NCBI GenBank assembly: GCA_004558955.1
Contig: SFZC01000017.1
Location: 1-22,918, forward strand
DNA from: a bacterium
GTDB taxonomy: Bacteria > Cyanobacteriota > Vampirovibrionia > Gastranaerophilales > Gastranaerophilaceae
DNA: 22,918 nt
Direction of reading: 5' to 3'
Shown: positions 15,248 to 22,686 of the stretch, piece by piece
Layout of the letters: each line of letters begins with the position of its first letter
Numbering within the stretch: the stretch's first letter is position 1
Notes under the pieces: generated by a model
The model's input: the letters and a program-made list of their open reading frames with translations, nothing else
Told to the model about the DNA's origin: nothing
Databases searched by the model: none
Made by a program: the position numbers and the translations under genes

Positions 15248-16540
15248 TTATAGATTTGCTCCACAACATTTTTTGTATTTCTTTCCGCTACCGCAAGGGC
15301 AAGGGTCGTTTCTTCCGATTTTTTTAGAAGTGTCGATTTGCGGTTTGTTTTCGTTATCTTCGATTATACCGAGAGTTCTTGAAAACGCATTTGAACGATA
15401 CAAAACAGTAGTAGATGAGATAATTTTGTTATCAATATATCTGCGTTTGTAGGTTTTTAATAATTCATCCAAAGTGTAATTTTTAGCAAGAACAGCATTA
15501 ACAATTTCCATGAAGTTGTTGTGTTTGTTTGCAACATTTCTGATTAGATTTGCAGAATATTTGTCCTTGTTAAGGAAGTATTTAATACACAAATCGTAGT
15601 TAGTAATTTTTGTGTAATCTTTCACTTCAAAAATCTTGTTGAAAGTTCCATAGAATGGAATAGCGTATAATCCCAATTCTTCATCATAAATAATACCTAC
15701 ATCGTAAGTTTCTTTGTGGGAAGAAAATCCGCCCAGTGAGTTTTCCAAGAAGTTGTCATACGAGTTGTTAAATTCATCGACTTCAAAATATTGATATTCT
15801 TCAGGTTCAACGATAAGACTTGAAAAATCACCTTTTTTACCTTCTTCTGCGTAGTCGTTAAACATTCCGATTAAGTCGTCGGCATATTTGTTTGTTGTGA
15901 TAATTTCAGTTGTTCCGAAGAACTCAACGAATTTTTTATAAATATCTGCAACATCCTGCTCTATTTCTTTTTGTTTTTCAGGGTTGTCAAGATAAACAAG
16001 TTCAGGGTTTTGAATAATTTTTGCAACTGCAAAACGATAAGCTTCATCTTTTTTAGTAATAGGTAAAACTCCTGAGATTTCCAACAAATAGTAATCTCCG
16101 CCGAAATTAACGATTCTTGCAATTACATAATCACCGGAGCCGATAGATTTTAGTGAAGTCATCTTCATTAGCGAAGTAATCATATATTTGCGTTCATTAA
16201 CAATGTTGAATAATTCAAAACCGTTTTTTAGAACTCTTTTAACTTCAAAAACCGAAGAAATCGAATTATCAATGGCTTCGATAATTGATTTGGTTTCTTT
16301 GCTTAATTTTTTTGTATTCTCTAAGTATAGTTGCGGAATACTTTTCAAATCTTCGCCAAGATTTCTTTCCAAGATATAGTTGAAACATGCCGATTGTAGA
16401 GGCACTCTGTTGTTTGAGTTTGCTCCGATAGTTCTCAAGTATTCGTTAAAATCGTCTTTAACCAACTCATTAGTTTGGATAAATTCGGCAAGTTTACGGA
16501 TAACATCGTTAATACTCTCGGTACGTTCTTGAATATTCAT
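15248..16540 (-). CDS. SEC-C motif protein of unknown function
   Basis: Start ATG 16540 with AGGGGA about 9 nt upstream; 430 residues. The last 22 residues are a zinc-binding SEC-C motif (GRNDPCPCGSGKKYKKCCG), the metal-binding tail also found at the end of SecA and in many standalone proteins. The first 400 residues are soluble, mixed helix and strand, with no domain I recognise. Blocks such as VIARIVNFGGDYYLLEISGVLPI and EYQYFEVDEFNNSYDNF could be diagnostic. There is no signal peptide. It lies 27 nt upstream of recN and has its own promoter at 16601-16630, so a role beside DNA repair or protein quality control is possible but unproven. Confidence 0.75.
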   Translation of the reverse strand: MNIQERTESINDVIRKLAEFIQTNELVKDDFNEYLRTIGANSNNRVPLQSACFNYILERNLGEDLKSIPQLYLENTKKLSKETKSIIEAIDNSISSVFEVKRVLKNGFELFNIVNERKYMITSLMKMTSLKSIGSGDYVIARIVNFGGDYYLLEISGVLPITKKDEAYRFAVAKIIQNPELVYLDNPEKQKEIEQDVADIYKKFVEFFGTTEIITTNKYADDLIGMFNDYAEEGKKGDFSSLIVEPEEYQYFEVDEFNNSYDNFLENSLGGFSSHKETYDVGIIYDEELGLYAIPFYGTFNKIFEVKDYTKITNYDLCIKYFLNKDKYSANLIRNVANKHNNFMEIVNAVLAKNYTLDELLKTYKRRYIDNKIISSTTVLYRSNAFSRTLGIIEDNENKPQIDTSKKIGRNDPCPCGSGKKYKKCCGANL

Positions 16541-16600
16541 ATTAAAATTTCCCCTTCGTCTTTATTTAAGATTATTATAATTTAAAGATAATTTAAGCAT

Positions 16601-16630
16601 ATTATACAAGTAGTGGCAAAGAAAATGCAA
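16601..16630 (-). promoter_or_regulatory. Promoter of the SEC-C gene and recN
   Basis: TTGCAT (16630-16625), an 18-nt spacer and a perfect TATAAT (16606-16601) on the minus strand. The -35 begins at the base after the leuD stop codon. Confidence 0.7.
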
Positions 16631-17128
16631 TTAGTCCGTAAGTTTAAAATCACCGTTCTTTTTAATGTGTTCCACAAGTCCGCCGTCTTGCAAAAGTTTA
16701 ATCATAACGGCAGGTAGCGGTTCAATTTGGATAATTGCACCGTTTGTCAAATCTGTAATTACGCCTTTTTCTATATCTAATTCCAATTCATCGCCGTCGT
16801 CAATAGCATCAGTGTCGCATTCAATAGCCAACAGACCGATATTTATTGCGTTTCTGTAAAAAATTCTTGCAAAAGATTTTGCCAAAACAGCACCAACGCC
16901 GGCAATTTTCATAATTAGCGGAGCATGTTCTCTTGATGAACCCAAGCCAAAATTTGAACCTGCAACGACAAAATCGCCTTTTTTCATTCTTTGAGCAAAG
17001 GTTTCGTCAGCGTCTTCCAACACATGTTTAGCGAATTCCGGCAAGTTAGACCTCAAGTGGTACAATCTGCCCGGTGCGATGTGGTCAGTTGAAATATTAT
17101 CACCGAATTTAAAAGCTTTACCTTCCAT
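16631..17128 (-). CDS. leuD: 3-isopropylmalate dehydratase small subunit
   Basis: 165 residues, the length of the short LeuD type found with the LeuC of Archaea and many Clostridia-like or Cyanobacteria-related bacteria. Seen: FKFGDNISTDHIAPGR at the N-terminus, then GDFVVAGSNFGLGSSREHAP (the substrate-binding swivel loop), IAGVGAVLAKSFARIFYRNAINIGLLAIE. With LeuC it isomerises 2-isopropylmalate to 3-isopropylmalate in leucine synthesis. The large subunit is not next to it here. The close homoaconitase/citramalate small subunits cannot be excluded by sequence alone. Start ATG 17128 has AAAGGAGAG upstream. Confidence 0.88.
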   Translation of the reverse strand: MEGKAFKFGDNISTDHIAPGRLYHLRSNLPEFAKHVLEDADETFAQRMKKGDFVVAGSNFGLGSSREHAPLIMKIAGVGAVLAKSFARIFYRNAINIGLLAIECDTDAIDDGDELELDIEKGVITDLTNGAIIQIEPLPAVMIKLLQDGGLVEHIKKNGDFKLTD

Positions 17129-17174
17129 GAAAACTCTCCTTTTTAATAATATACTATCGCAAAAATAAAATGTG

Positions 17175-17183
17175 TGCTATAAT
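17175..17183 (+). promoter_or_regulatory. Extended -10 promoter of the histidine-phosphatase-like gene
   Basis: TGC directly followed by a perfect TATAAT (17178-17183) gives an extended -10 element; the -35 region is poor. It leaves a leader of about 12 nt containing AAAGG before ATG 17202. Confidence 0.65.
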
Positions 17184-17201
17184 GTAAATAAAGGTATTGT
17201 T

Positions 17202-17825
17202 ATGTATTTCAGAAAAAAATGTAAGATAACGTTTATATGTCACGGAGCAACGATTTATTCTGAGGAAATGAGATTATCGGATGCTGATAACTATCCGCCG
17301 TTATCGGAACTCGGGGTGTCGGAAATTGATGCCATGACAAATTATATAAGAGCAAGAGGGGTAAAAAATGACGGAATTTACACCTCACCTTCCGTTCGTA
17401 CAATTCAATCGGCTATGATAATTTCAAAGGCTTTCAAGACTGATTACAAAGTTTTGGACGACTTAAAACCGAGAAAAAACGGTGCTTTGAACGGATTAAC
17501 TCTTGAACAGATTTTGAAGAAATATCCGAATTCTTATCCTAAAATACTTGAAACTCCCGATGAAAAACTCGGAGATTTGGAATGTACCTCAGCTTTTGTA
17601 GCAAGAATAAAAAAGACGATAGACAGCCTTGTTGAAGAAAATATAGGAAACCGTATTATAATTGTAACTCACCCTGATGTAATTCAGGCGGTAATTTGTT
17701 CGGCGTTGAATATTCCTGCCGACAGATTTTCTCAAATTTATATAAGAACGGGTAGTGCAACTCAAATTACTTACTTTGACGGTTGGGAAAGTCTTGTATA
17801 TTCAGGGTATTTGCCGTTGAATTAG
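17202..17825 (+). CDS. Histidine phosphatase superfamily protein with altered active site
   Basis: Start ATG 17202 is set by AAAGG upstream and by the TATAAT at 17178 that lies inside the longer reading. 207 residues with the phosphoglycerate-mutase-like fold: ITFICHGATIYSEE at the position of the catalytic RHG (His14 kept, Arg replaced by Cys13), LSELGVSEIDAMTNYI, YTSPSVRTIQSAMII (second catalytic Arg kept), LKPRKNGALNGLTLEQIL (where the acid Glu of the family LxExxxGxWEG is not present), and IIVTHPDVIQAVI (second His kept, with THP for SHG). The loss of one Arg and the Glu suggests weak or no phosphatase activity. It ends 3 bp before the convergent radical SAM gene. Confidence 0.85.
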   Translation: MYFRKKCKITFICHGATIYSEEMRLSDADNYPPLSELGVSEIDAMTNYIRARGVKNDGIYTSPSVRTIQSAMIISKAFKTDYKVLDDLKPRKNGALNGLTLEQILKKYPNSYPKILETPDEKLGDLECTSAFVARIKKTIDSLVEENIGNRIIIVTHPDVIQAVICSALNIPADRFSQIYIRTGSATQITYFDGWESLVYSGYLPLN

Positions 17826-17828
17826 TTT

Positions 17829-19373
17829 TTATTCTCTGCTTAGCAGACCGGCATGTTCCTTTATTAAAAATTCTTTTTCAGGTCGCATGCTTATTTTATC
17901 CCACGGTAATTCTGCCATTGGGTCATAGTTTTCTATTGCGTAATGGTCGGTGTCAATTTTTAATAATTTTGCCGCTTTTTTGAAGGCTCCAGTTTTGCCG
18001 CCGTTTTTGTAACTTTCTATTAAATATTCCGTCAAATTTTCGTCCCCACGAGAAAGTACGGCTTGAATATAATCCCATTTCAGACTGGAAACATTAATTT
18101 TAACCCCGATTTTCTTTAATCCTTTTGTTAAATATTGAATACGTTTTTCTAAAATCTTGTCAGGAGTTCTTCCGCACCATTGGAATGGTGTGTGAGCCTT
18201 TGGTACAAAGGTTGAAAACCCAAATGATATGTCAAATTGTTTGTGACGTTTTTTTATTCGTTTAGAAAGTTCTATAATTTCTTGCACATCTTCGTCCGTT
18301 TCTGTCGGTAACCCTAAAATTCCGTAAAACTTCATTCCCTTTAGTCCACACTCAATGGCAACGTCTATTGCCTGATAAATTTGCGGTTCCGTCAGTTTTT
18401 TGTTAATTACCCTTCTTAATCTTTCACTGCCAGCCTCAAGTGCCAAGGTTAAGTTTTTTTGACCTGCTTTGACAAGAGTGTTGACTATTTCTGGTTTGAA
18501 TGAATCAACTCTTAGCGAAGATACGCTCATTTCGATATTTTCGCCGTTGTCGATTTTGTCGCCGATGTACTTGCAAATTTCTTCAAATTTCGGGTGTGCT
18601 GTTAATTGTGCTCCGAGAAGTGCGATTTTGTTTGTTTTTGTTAATCCTAAATCAATGGCTTCTATAATTTTTTCATAAGGGACAAATCTTAGTGGTAAAT
18701 TGATATATGAAGCAAGGCAAAAGCCGCATCTGTTCGCACAACCACGTTCTACTTCCAAAATGAAAGTGTTTGGGAAAAAGGATTTTTCGCTCAAAATCGG
18801 GGTGTAGATACATTGCGATAATTTTTTTGTAATTTTCCTTACTATCGATTGATTTACGCTCGGAACATAGACCCCTTCGACTTTGCTCAATAACTCAAGT
18901 ATTTCCTGCTTTGGCTTGTCTTGATTGTCTTTGCAAATTTCTATCACTTGTGTGTTAACGTCTTCCCCGTCACCGATTATCATAAAATCGTAGATTTCTT
19001 TGTAGGGTTCGGGGTTTGCTGTAATTACTGGACCGCCCGCAAAAATCATCGGGTCAGAGTCTTTTCTGTCTTTTGCTCTAAATTCGTAATTGTTTTTTTC
19101 TAAGAATTTGAAAATCTCCAAGAAATCCATGTCAAACGAATTTGAAATTCCGATTAGTGAAATCTCATTACGCATAATGTTTGTGGTTTTTGAATCCGAA
19201 TAAACACGTTCTATCTCGATGTCTTCACGCTCATCAATGGTTTTGAATAACCACAAATAACCTAGAGAAGAGAGTGCAAAAGCTTCGCAACCGGGGAAAA
19301 AGAACCACATTTTGTATTCGTAATCTTTTTTTATACTTTTGTTATACAGATAGATTTCGCTATTGTTCTGCAA
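17829..19373 (-). CDS. Radical SAM protein with B12-binding-like N-terminal domain
   Basis: I prefer TTG 19373 (GAAGGA 8 nt upstream); TTG 19391 is possible but has no ribosome site. About 514 residues. The N-terminal 180 residues form a Rossmann-type domain like those of B12-binding radical SAM proteins (ISLIGISNSFDMDFLEIFKFL, then MIFAGGPVITANPEPY and DFMIIGDGE), but the cobalamin-ligand DxHxxG is absent. The core has the cluster motif CANRCGFC (C-x3-C-x2-C), then LTLALEAGSERLRRVINKKL, GMKFYGILGLPTETDEDV. This layout fits uncharacterised radical SAM proteins of the TIGR03960 type, a label I assign from memory. The start overlaps the end of the permease gene by 14 bp, so the two are coupled. 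The substrate is unknown. Confidence 0.85.
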   Translation of the reverse strand: MQNNSEIYLYNKSIKKDYEYKMWFFFPGCEAFALSSLGYLWLFKTIDEREDIEIERVYSDSKTTNIMRNEISLIGISNSFDMDFLEIFKFLEKNNYEFRAKDRKDSDPMIFAGGPVITANPEPYKEIYDFMIIGDGEDVNTQVIEICKDNQDKPKQEILELLSKVEGVYVPSVNQSIVRKITKKLSQCIYTPILSEKSFFPNTFILEVERGCANRCGFCLASYINLPLRFVPYEKIIEAIDLGLTKTNKIALLGAQLTAHPKFEEICKYIGDKIDNGENIEMSVSSLRVDSFKPEIVNTLVKAGQKNLTLALEAGSERLRRVINKKLTEPQIYQAIDVAIECGLKGMKFYGILGLPTETDEDVQEIIELSKRIKKRHKQFDISFGFSTFVPKAHTPFQWCGRTPDKILEKRIQYLTKGLKKIGVKINVSSLKWDYIQAVLSRGDENLTEYLIESYKNGGKTGAFKKAAKLLKIDTDHYAIENYDPMAELPWDKISMRPEKEFLIKEHAGLLSRE

Positions 19374-20436
19374 TTTCTTTTCCTTCTTCAATTTTTACGG
19401 TCTGAGCTTCCTGTTCGTTGTCGTTGATTGGTTTCAAATACAATTCGTCAATCAAAACACAGATTGTAGCGGCGATTGCTGGTGATAAGATTACACCCCA
19501 TACTCCTAAAAATCTTTCTGCTACAAAAAGTGCCACCATGATGTTTATCGGGTGAAGTTGCATGAACTTACCGAATAAGAACGGTCTTATTATGTAATTC
19601 GAAACCTGTTGGATAACCAAGAACAGTACGACTGCAAGAATAATTTTGCCAAGTCCGAGTTGGAAACCTACAATTACTATAACCCCGATTGCGATTGAAG
19701 GACCAAGAACAGGGATAATTTCACAAATACCTGCGATTAAACCTAACAAAATCGGGTAGTCAATCTTTAACAGTGCAACTTCAAGGGTTACCATAACGCC
19801 GACGGTTACCATTGACAGAACTTGAGCCCTTACATAGTTTCCGACTTTAGTCGTTATATTATACAATATAAGCTCTGCTTTTGATTTTAGTTTTGGCGGG
19901 AAAAATTCAATAAACTTTGTGATGAGATATTTTTTATCCACCAATATATAATAAATAAACATTGCAAGTGCTAAGCAAATGAAGATTGTTTGACCTGCTG
20001 CCATTGTGACGTTCCAAGATTGATTGAACAGATTTTGAGCAATGTCAGGGGTGCTGTTTGCCAGATTGTCTATCGGAATGTATGAGGCAATGGTTTTTCC
20101 GTATAATTTTGTGTTCGTTATTATATTATATATAGTCGTGATTTTTTGCGGAAGTATCATGGCAAATAGCTCTATTTCCTTGTAGCATGCGGCAATAATC
20201 GGGAATAGTAATGCCAAAAGTACAAATAACGTTGTTGATAAAATTGCTAATGCTGAAATTGCTCGGTTTTTAATCTTTGTTTCCAAGAAGTTTACAAACG
20301 GGTTCAAGGCTGCTGCGATTACATAAGAAGCGAACAGTAGCATTATCAGTTCGGTAAGTTTTGGAATTAAGAAAAGCAAAATCCCTACTAATATTAAGAA
20401 AATTATAGTTTTTGTATTAAAAAGTTTCTTTATCAT
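19360..20436 (-). CDS. AI-2E family transporter (PerM/YdiK type)
   Basis: 358 residues with about eight membrane helices: a pair at the N-terminus (IIFLILVGILLFLIP, LIMLLFASYVIAAALNPFV), one near 60-80, one near 150, and a cluster at about 205-310 (VTLEVALLKIDYPILLGLIAG, ICEIIPVLGPSIAIGVIVIVGF, LGVWGVILSPAIAATICVL). LIAGICEIIPVLGPSIA is the family signature. Members export small molecules or ions; the AI-2 label comes from one E. coli protein and should not be taken as the substrate here. The cytoplasmic tail is acidic. Start ATG 20436 has GGAGAT upstream. Confidence 0.92.
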   Translation of the reverse strand: MIKKLFNTKTIIFLILVGILLFLIPKLTELIMLLFASYVIAAALNPFVNFLETKIKNRAISALAILSTTLFVLLALLFPIIAACYKEIELFAMILPQKITTIYNIITNTKLYGKTIASYIPIDNLANSTPDIAQNLFNQSWNVTMAAGQTIFICLALAMFIYYILVDKKYLITKFIEFFPPKLKSKAELILYNITTKVGNYVRAQVLSMVTVGVMVTLEVALLKIDYPILLGLIAGICEIIPVLGPSIAIGVIVIVGFQLGLGKIILAVVLFLVIQQVSNYIIRPFLFGKFMQLHPINIMVALFVAERFLGVWGVILSPAIAATICVLIDELYLKPINDNEQEAQTVKIEEGKEIAEQ

Positions 20437-20722
20437 GTTTTATCTCCAAGTCTGAATTTTGTTTCATGATATCACAAATTTATATAAAAATATCGCTCAA
20501 CATGGCTGAAAGTCGTTCATAGCATGAAAAATTCATGAAAAAGTATCAATCGCCGAAACCCTTGTAAATACTGGAATAAATAATTCATTATATAAAAAGT
20601 ATATACGAAAACAAGAGAACTTTTGTAACATTACTTAACATGACTATTTAAAAAAGGCAATTATTGCGGAAGAAAATACTTTATATAATTACGAGGACAA
20701 AACATAAGGATTAAACGAGGCA
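20437..20722. other. Intergenic region between divergent genes
   Basis: 286 bp, very AT-rich. It holds an inverted repeat CATGAA/TTCATG (20523-20528 with 20532-20537), a half-site TTTTGTAACA at 20621-20630 shared with the palindrome at 2609, and a likely plus-strand promoter (TTATTG at 20661, 17-nt spacer, TATAAT at 20684-20689) for the gene at 20723. No ORF of note. Confidence 0.5.
20661..20689 (+). promoter_or_regulatory. Probable promoter of the Met-rich coiled-coil gene
   Basis: A perfect TATAAT (20684-20689) with a weak -35 TTATTG 17 nt upstream (20661-20666). It leaves a leader of about 27 nt with AAGG and GAGG before ATG 20723. Confidence 0.5.
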
Positions 20723-21328
20723 ATGGGTTTCTTATTAGGAGCATTTGGAAAATTGATGGCGGGCCGCAGGGTCAGAGATCTGCAAGCACGCATGATGCGC
20801 GTTCAGTCGAAGGCTAGACGCACATCTCGCCAAATCGAAAAAATGTCTAAAATGCTCGAAACACAAAAGAAAATGGAATCGAATAGCCTGGCAATGCAAC
20901 AACAAATGGCAAACAGTGGTATGTCAGGTGCTATTTTCGGTGCTCTTGCTCAGAAAGGCATGGTGTCGAATAATCCAAATGTTATGGCTTTGTTATCAGG
21001 TGGAGCAGATGCAAGTTCATTGTTGAACAGTACATCTATAAATGCTCAAGATCAAGCCTTCATCGGTCAATATACTCAATTAAGGACTCAAATGGCTTCA
21101 TCAAACGAAATGATATTGGCTCAACTGAAGAACCAAATCGAAGAAAAATACGAAAACATGAACGATATAATGCTGGAACCTTTGAAAATGGAAGAAGATT
21201 CCTTGCAAATGGAAAAGGAATCCTTGGAATCACAAATCCAAATCGCACAAGCAGATTACGATGCTTGCAAGAAGATGGAACAAGCGGATGCCAAGAACCT
21301 CGCTCCAAACTACACAGGTCAAGGTTAA
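20723..21328 (+). CDS. Met-rich coiled-coil protein, lineage-specific, probably highly expressed
   Basis: 201 residues beginning MGFLLGAFGKLMAGRRVRDL. Residues 15-60 are basic and helical (RVQSKARRTSRQIEKMSKML), the middle is Gly/Ala/Asn/Ser rich, and residues 125-190 are an acidic coiled coil (EPLKMEEDSLQMEKESLESQ) with a tail ending LAPNYTGQG. About 19 of 201 residues are Met. There is no signal peptide. Codon use stands out from its neighbours, with more CGC, CTG, ATC, AAC and TTC, as expected of a strongly expressed gene. From memory, similar proteins occur in Gastranaerophilales; they have no assigned function. A secreted or structural component is plausible. A clean terminator at 21350-21380 makes it a single-gene unit. 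Confidence 0.7.
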   Translation: MGFLLGAFGKLMAGRRVRDLQARMMRVQSKARRTSRQIEKMSKMLETQKKMESNSLAMQQQMANSGMSGAIFGALAQKGMVSNNPNVMALLSGGADASSLLNSTSINAQDQAFIGQYTQLRTQMASSNEMILAQLKNQIEEKYENMNDIMLEPLKMEEDSLQMEKESLESQIQIAQADYDACKKMEQADAKNLAPNYTGQG

Positions 21329-21349
21329 TAACAACCCCAAATATATATC

Positions 21350-21380
21350 AAACGGGCTCACTCAAGAGCCCGTTTTGTTG
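21350..21380 (+). terminator. Rho-independent terminator
   Basis: AAACGGGCTC (21350-21359) pairs perfectly with GAGCCCGTTT (21366-21375) across a 6-nt loop, followed by TTGTTG. It ends the transcript of the gene that stops at 21328. Confidence 0.85.
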
Positions 21381-21440
21381 TGTATAAGGACTGGTTGGTA
21401 ATGTAAAAAAATACAAAAATTTGGTAGGTACATCAAATAG

Positions 21441-21657
21441 TCATTCCGGGCTCCGATCCGGAATCTGTTTTTTAGAGGGAATAAAACAAACTTGAAACAG
21501 ATTCTGAATAGGTTAAAAATCACATCTCACATGTTCAAAGAATTTTTAAAATCTTTCATAATGACATCTGGGTGTGGTAAGCAAGGTTTTGTCATTCTGA
21601 AAACTTAGAAAATTTTTTCGAAAATATTGTGCATTAAATTTTCTTGTTATTCAGAAT
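21441..21657. repeat. Nested palindromic intergenic repeats
   Basis: In the roughly 400-bp gap before clpC there are several inverted repeats: ATTCCGG/CCGGAAT (21443-21449 with 21458-21464), GAATCTGTTT/AAACAGATTC (21461-21470 with 21495-21504), and ATTCTGAA/TTCAGAAT (21594-21601 with 21650-21657). TCATTCCGG and GTCATTCTGA recall the short TCATTC-type dispersed repeats seen between genes of many bacteria. No ORF lies here. Confidence 0.5.
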
Positions 21658-21724
21658 TTGTTTAGTTTAGGAAAACTATCATATCTTCTGCTACTTCTTT
21701 AGTATATTAAGCCCTATTTACATA

Positions 21725-21753
21725 TTGAAACTTTTTTATATTTTGTGTATAAT
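21725..21753 (+). promoter_or_regulatory. Promoter of clpC
   Basis: TTGAAA (21725-21730), a 17-nt spacer and a perfect TATAAT (21748-21753). The leader is about 24 nt and holds AGGAG at 21772-21776. No CtsR-type or HrcA (CIRCE) operator is visible near it. Confidence 0.85.
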
Positions 21754-21783
21754 TTTTGCATAAGGAGAGATAGGAGTAAAATA

Positions 21784-22686
21784 ATGTTCGAACGTTTTAC
21801 AGAAAAAGCTATAAAAGTTATTATGCTCGCTCAGGAAGAGGCTCGCAGATTAGGGCATAACTTTGTCGGTACTGAACAAGTACTTCTCGGTTTAATCGGG
21901 GAAGGTACTGGTGTTGCCGCAAAAACCCTTAAGTCTATGGGCGTTAACCTCAAGGATGCAAGAACCGAAGTCGAAAAAATTATCGGTCGCGGTTCGGGGT
22001 TCGTTGCGGTAGAAATTCCGTTCACCCCTCGAGCTAAAAGAGTTCTTGAATTATCTTGGGATGAAGCAAGACAATTAGGTCATAATTACATCGGAACAGA
22101 ACACTTGTTGTTAGGCTTAATCCGTGAGGGAGAAGGCGTTGCTGCAAGAGTTTTAGAAAACTTAGGTGTAGATTTGAACAAAGTCAGAAGTAATGTTGTT
22201 AAGATGTTAGGAGAATCAAAAACCACAACTTCAGGTTCAACCTCTTCTGCGGGTCAAAGTTCATCAACTTCAGGCGGAAAAACAAAAACACCTAGCCTTG
22301 ATGAGTTTGGCAGAGATTTGACTTTGGCGGCTCAAGAATTAAGACTTGACCCTGTTGTCGGTAGAGAAAAAGAAATTGAACGTGTAATTCAAATTTTGGC
22401 AAGAAGAACCAAAAATAATCCTGTATTACTTGGAGAACCGGGTGTTGGGAAAACCGCTGTTGCGGAAGGGCTTGCTATCCGTATCGTGAATGCTGAAGTT
22501 CCTGATATTTTGGACGGTAAAAAAGTTATCCAATTAGACATGGGGTTACTTGTTGCAGGTACTAAATATCGTGGTGAATTTGAAGAGCGTCTTAAAAAGA
22601 TTATGGACGAAATTCGTCAAGCAGGAAATATTATATTGGTAATTGATGAAATGCACACTTTGATTGGTGCAGGAGCCGCGCATTGA
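21784..22686 (+). CDS. clpC: ATP-dependent Clp protease ATP-binding subunit ClpC, truncated
   Basis: Start ATG 21784 has AGGAG 7 nt upstream. ClpC unfolds substrates and feeds them to ClpP. Present are both Clp N-terminal repeats (MFERFTEKAIKVIMLAQEEA and the second from about residue 80, FTPRAKRVLELSWDEARQLG), a Ser/Thr/Gly linker, and the first AAA+ domain with Walker A GEPGVGKTA and Walker B LVIDEMHTLIGAGAA. The wording of the N-terminal half is nearly that of cyanobacterial ClpC. At GAGAA the family would continue EGAIDAAN; here the sequence changes to His-stop in GC-rich DNA, so only about 299 of some 820 residues are present. This is probably an assembly break and not a real truncation. 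Confidence 0.93.
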   Translation: MFERFTEKAIKVIMLAQEEARRLGHNFVGTEQVLLGLIGEGTGVAAKTLKSMGVNLKDARTEVEKIIGRGSGFVAVEIPFTPRAKRVLELSWDEARQLGHNYIGTEHLLLGLIREGEGVAARVLENLGVDLNKVRSNVVKMLGESKTTTSGSTSSAGQSSSTSGGKTKTPSLDEFGRDLTLAAQELRLDPVVGREKEIERVIQILARRTKNNPVLLGEPGVGKTAVAEGLAIRIVNAEVPDILDGKKVIQLDMGLLVAGTKYRGEFEERLKKIMDEIRQAGNIILVIDEMHTLIGAGAAH

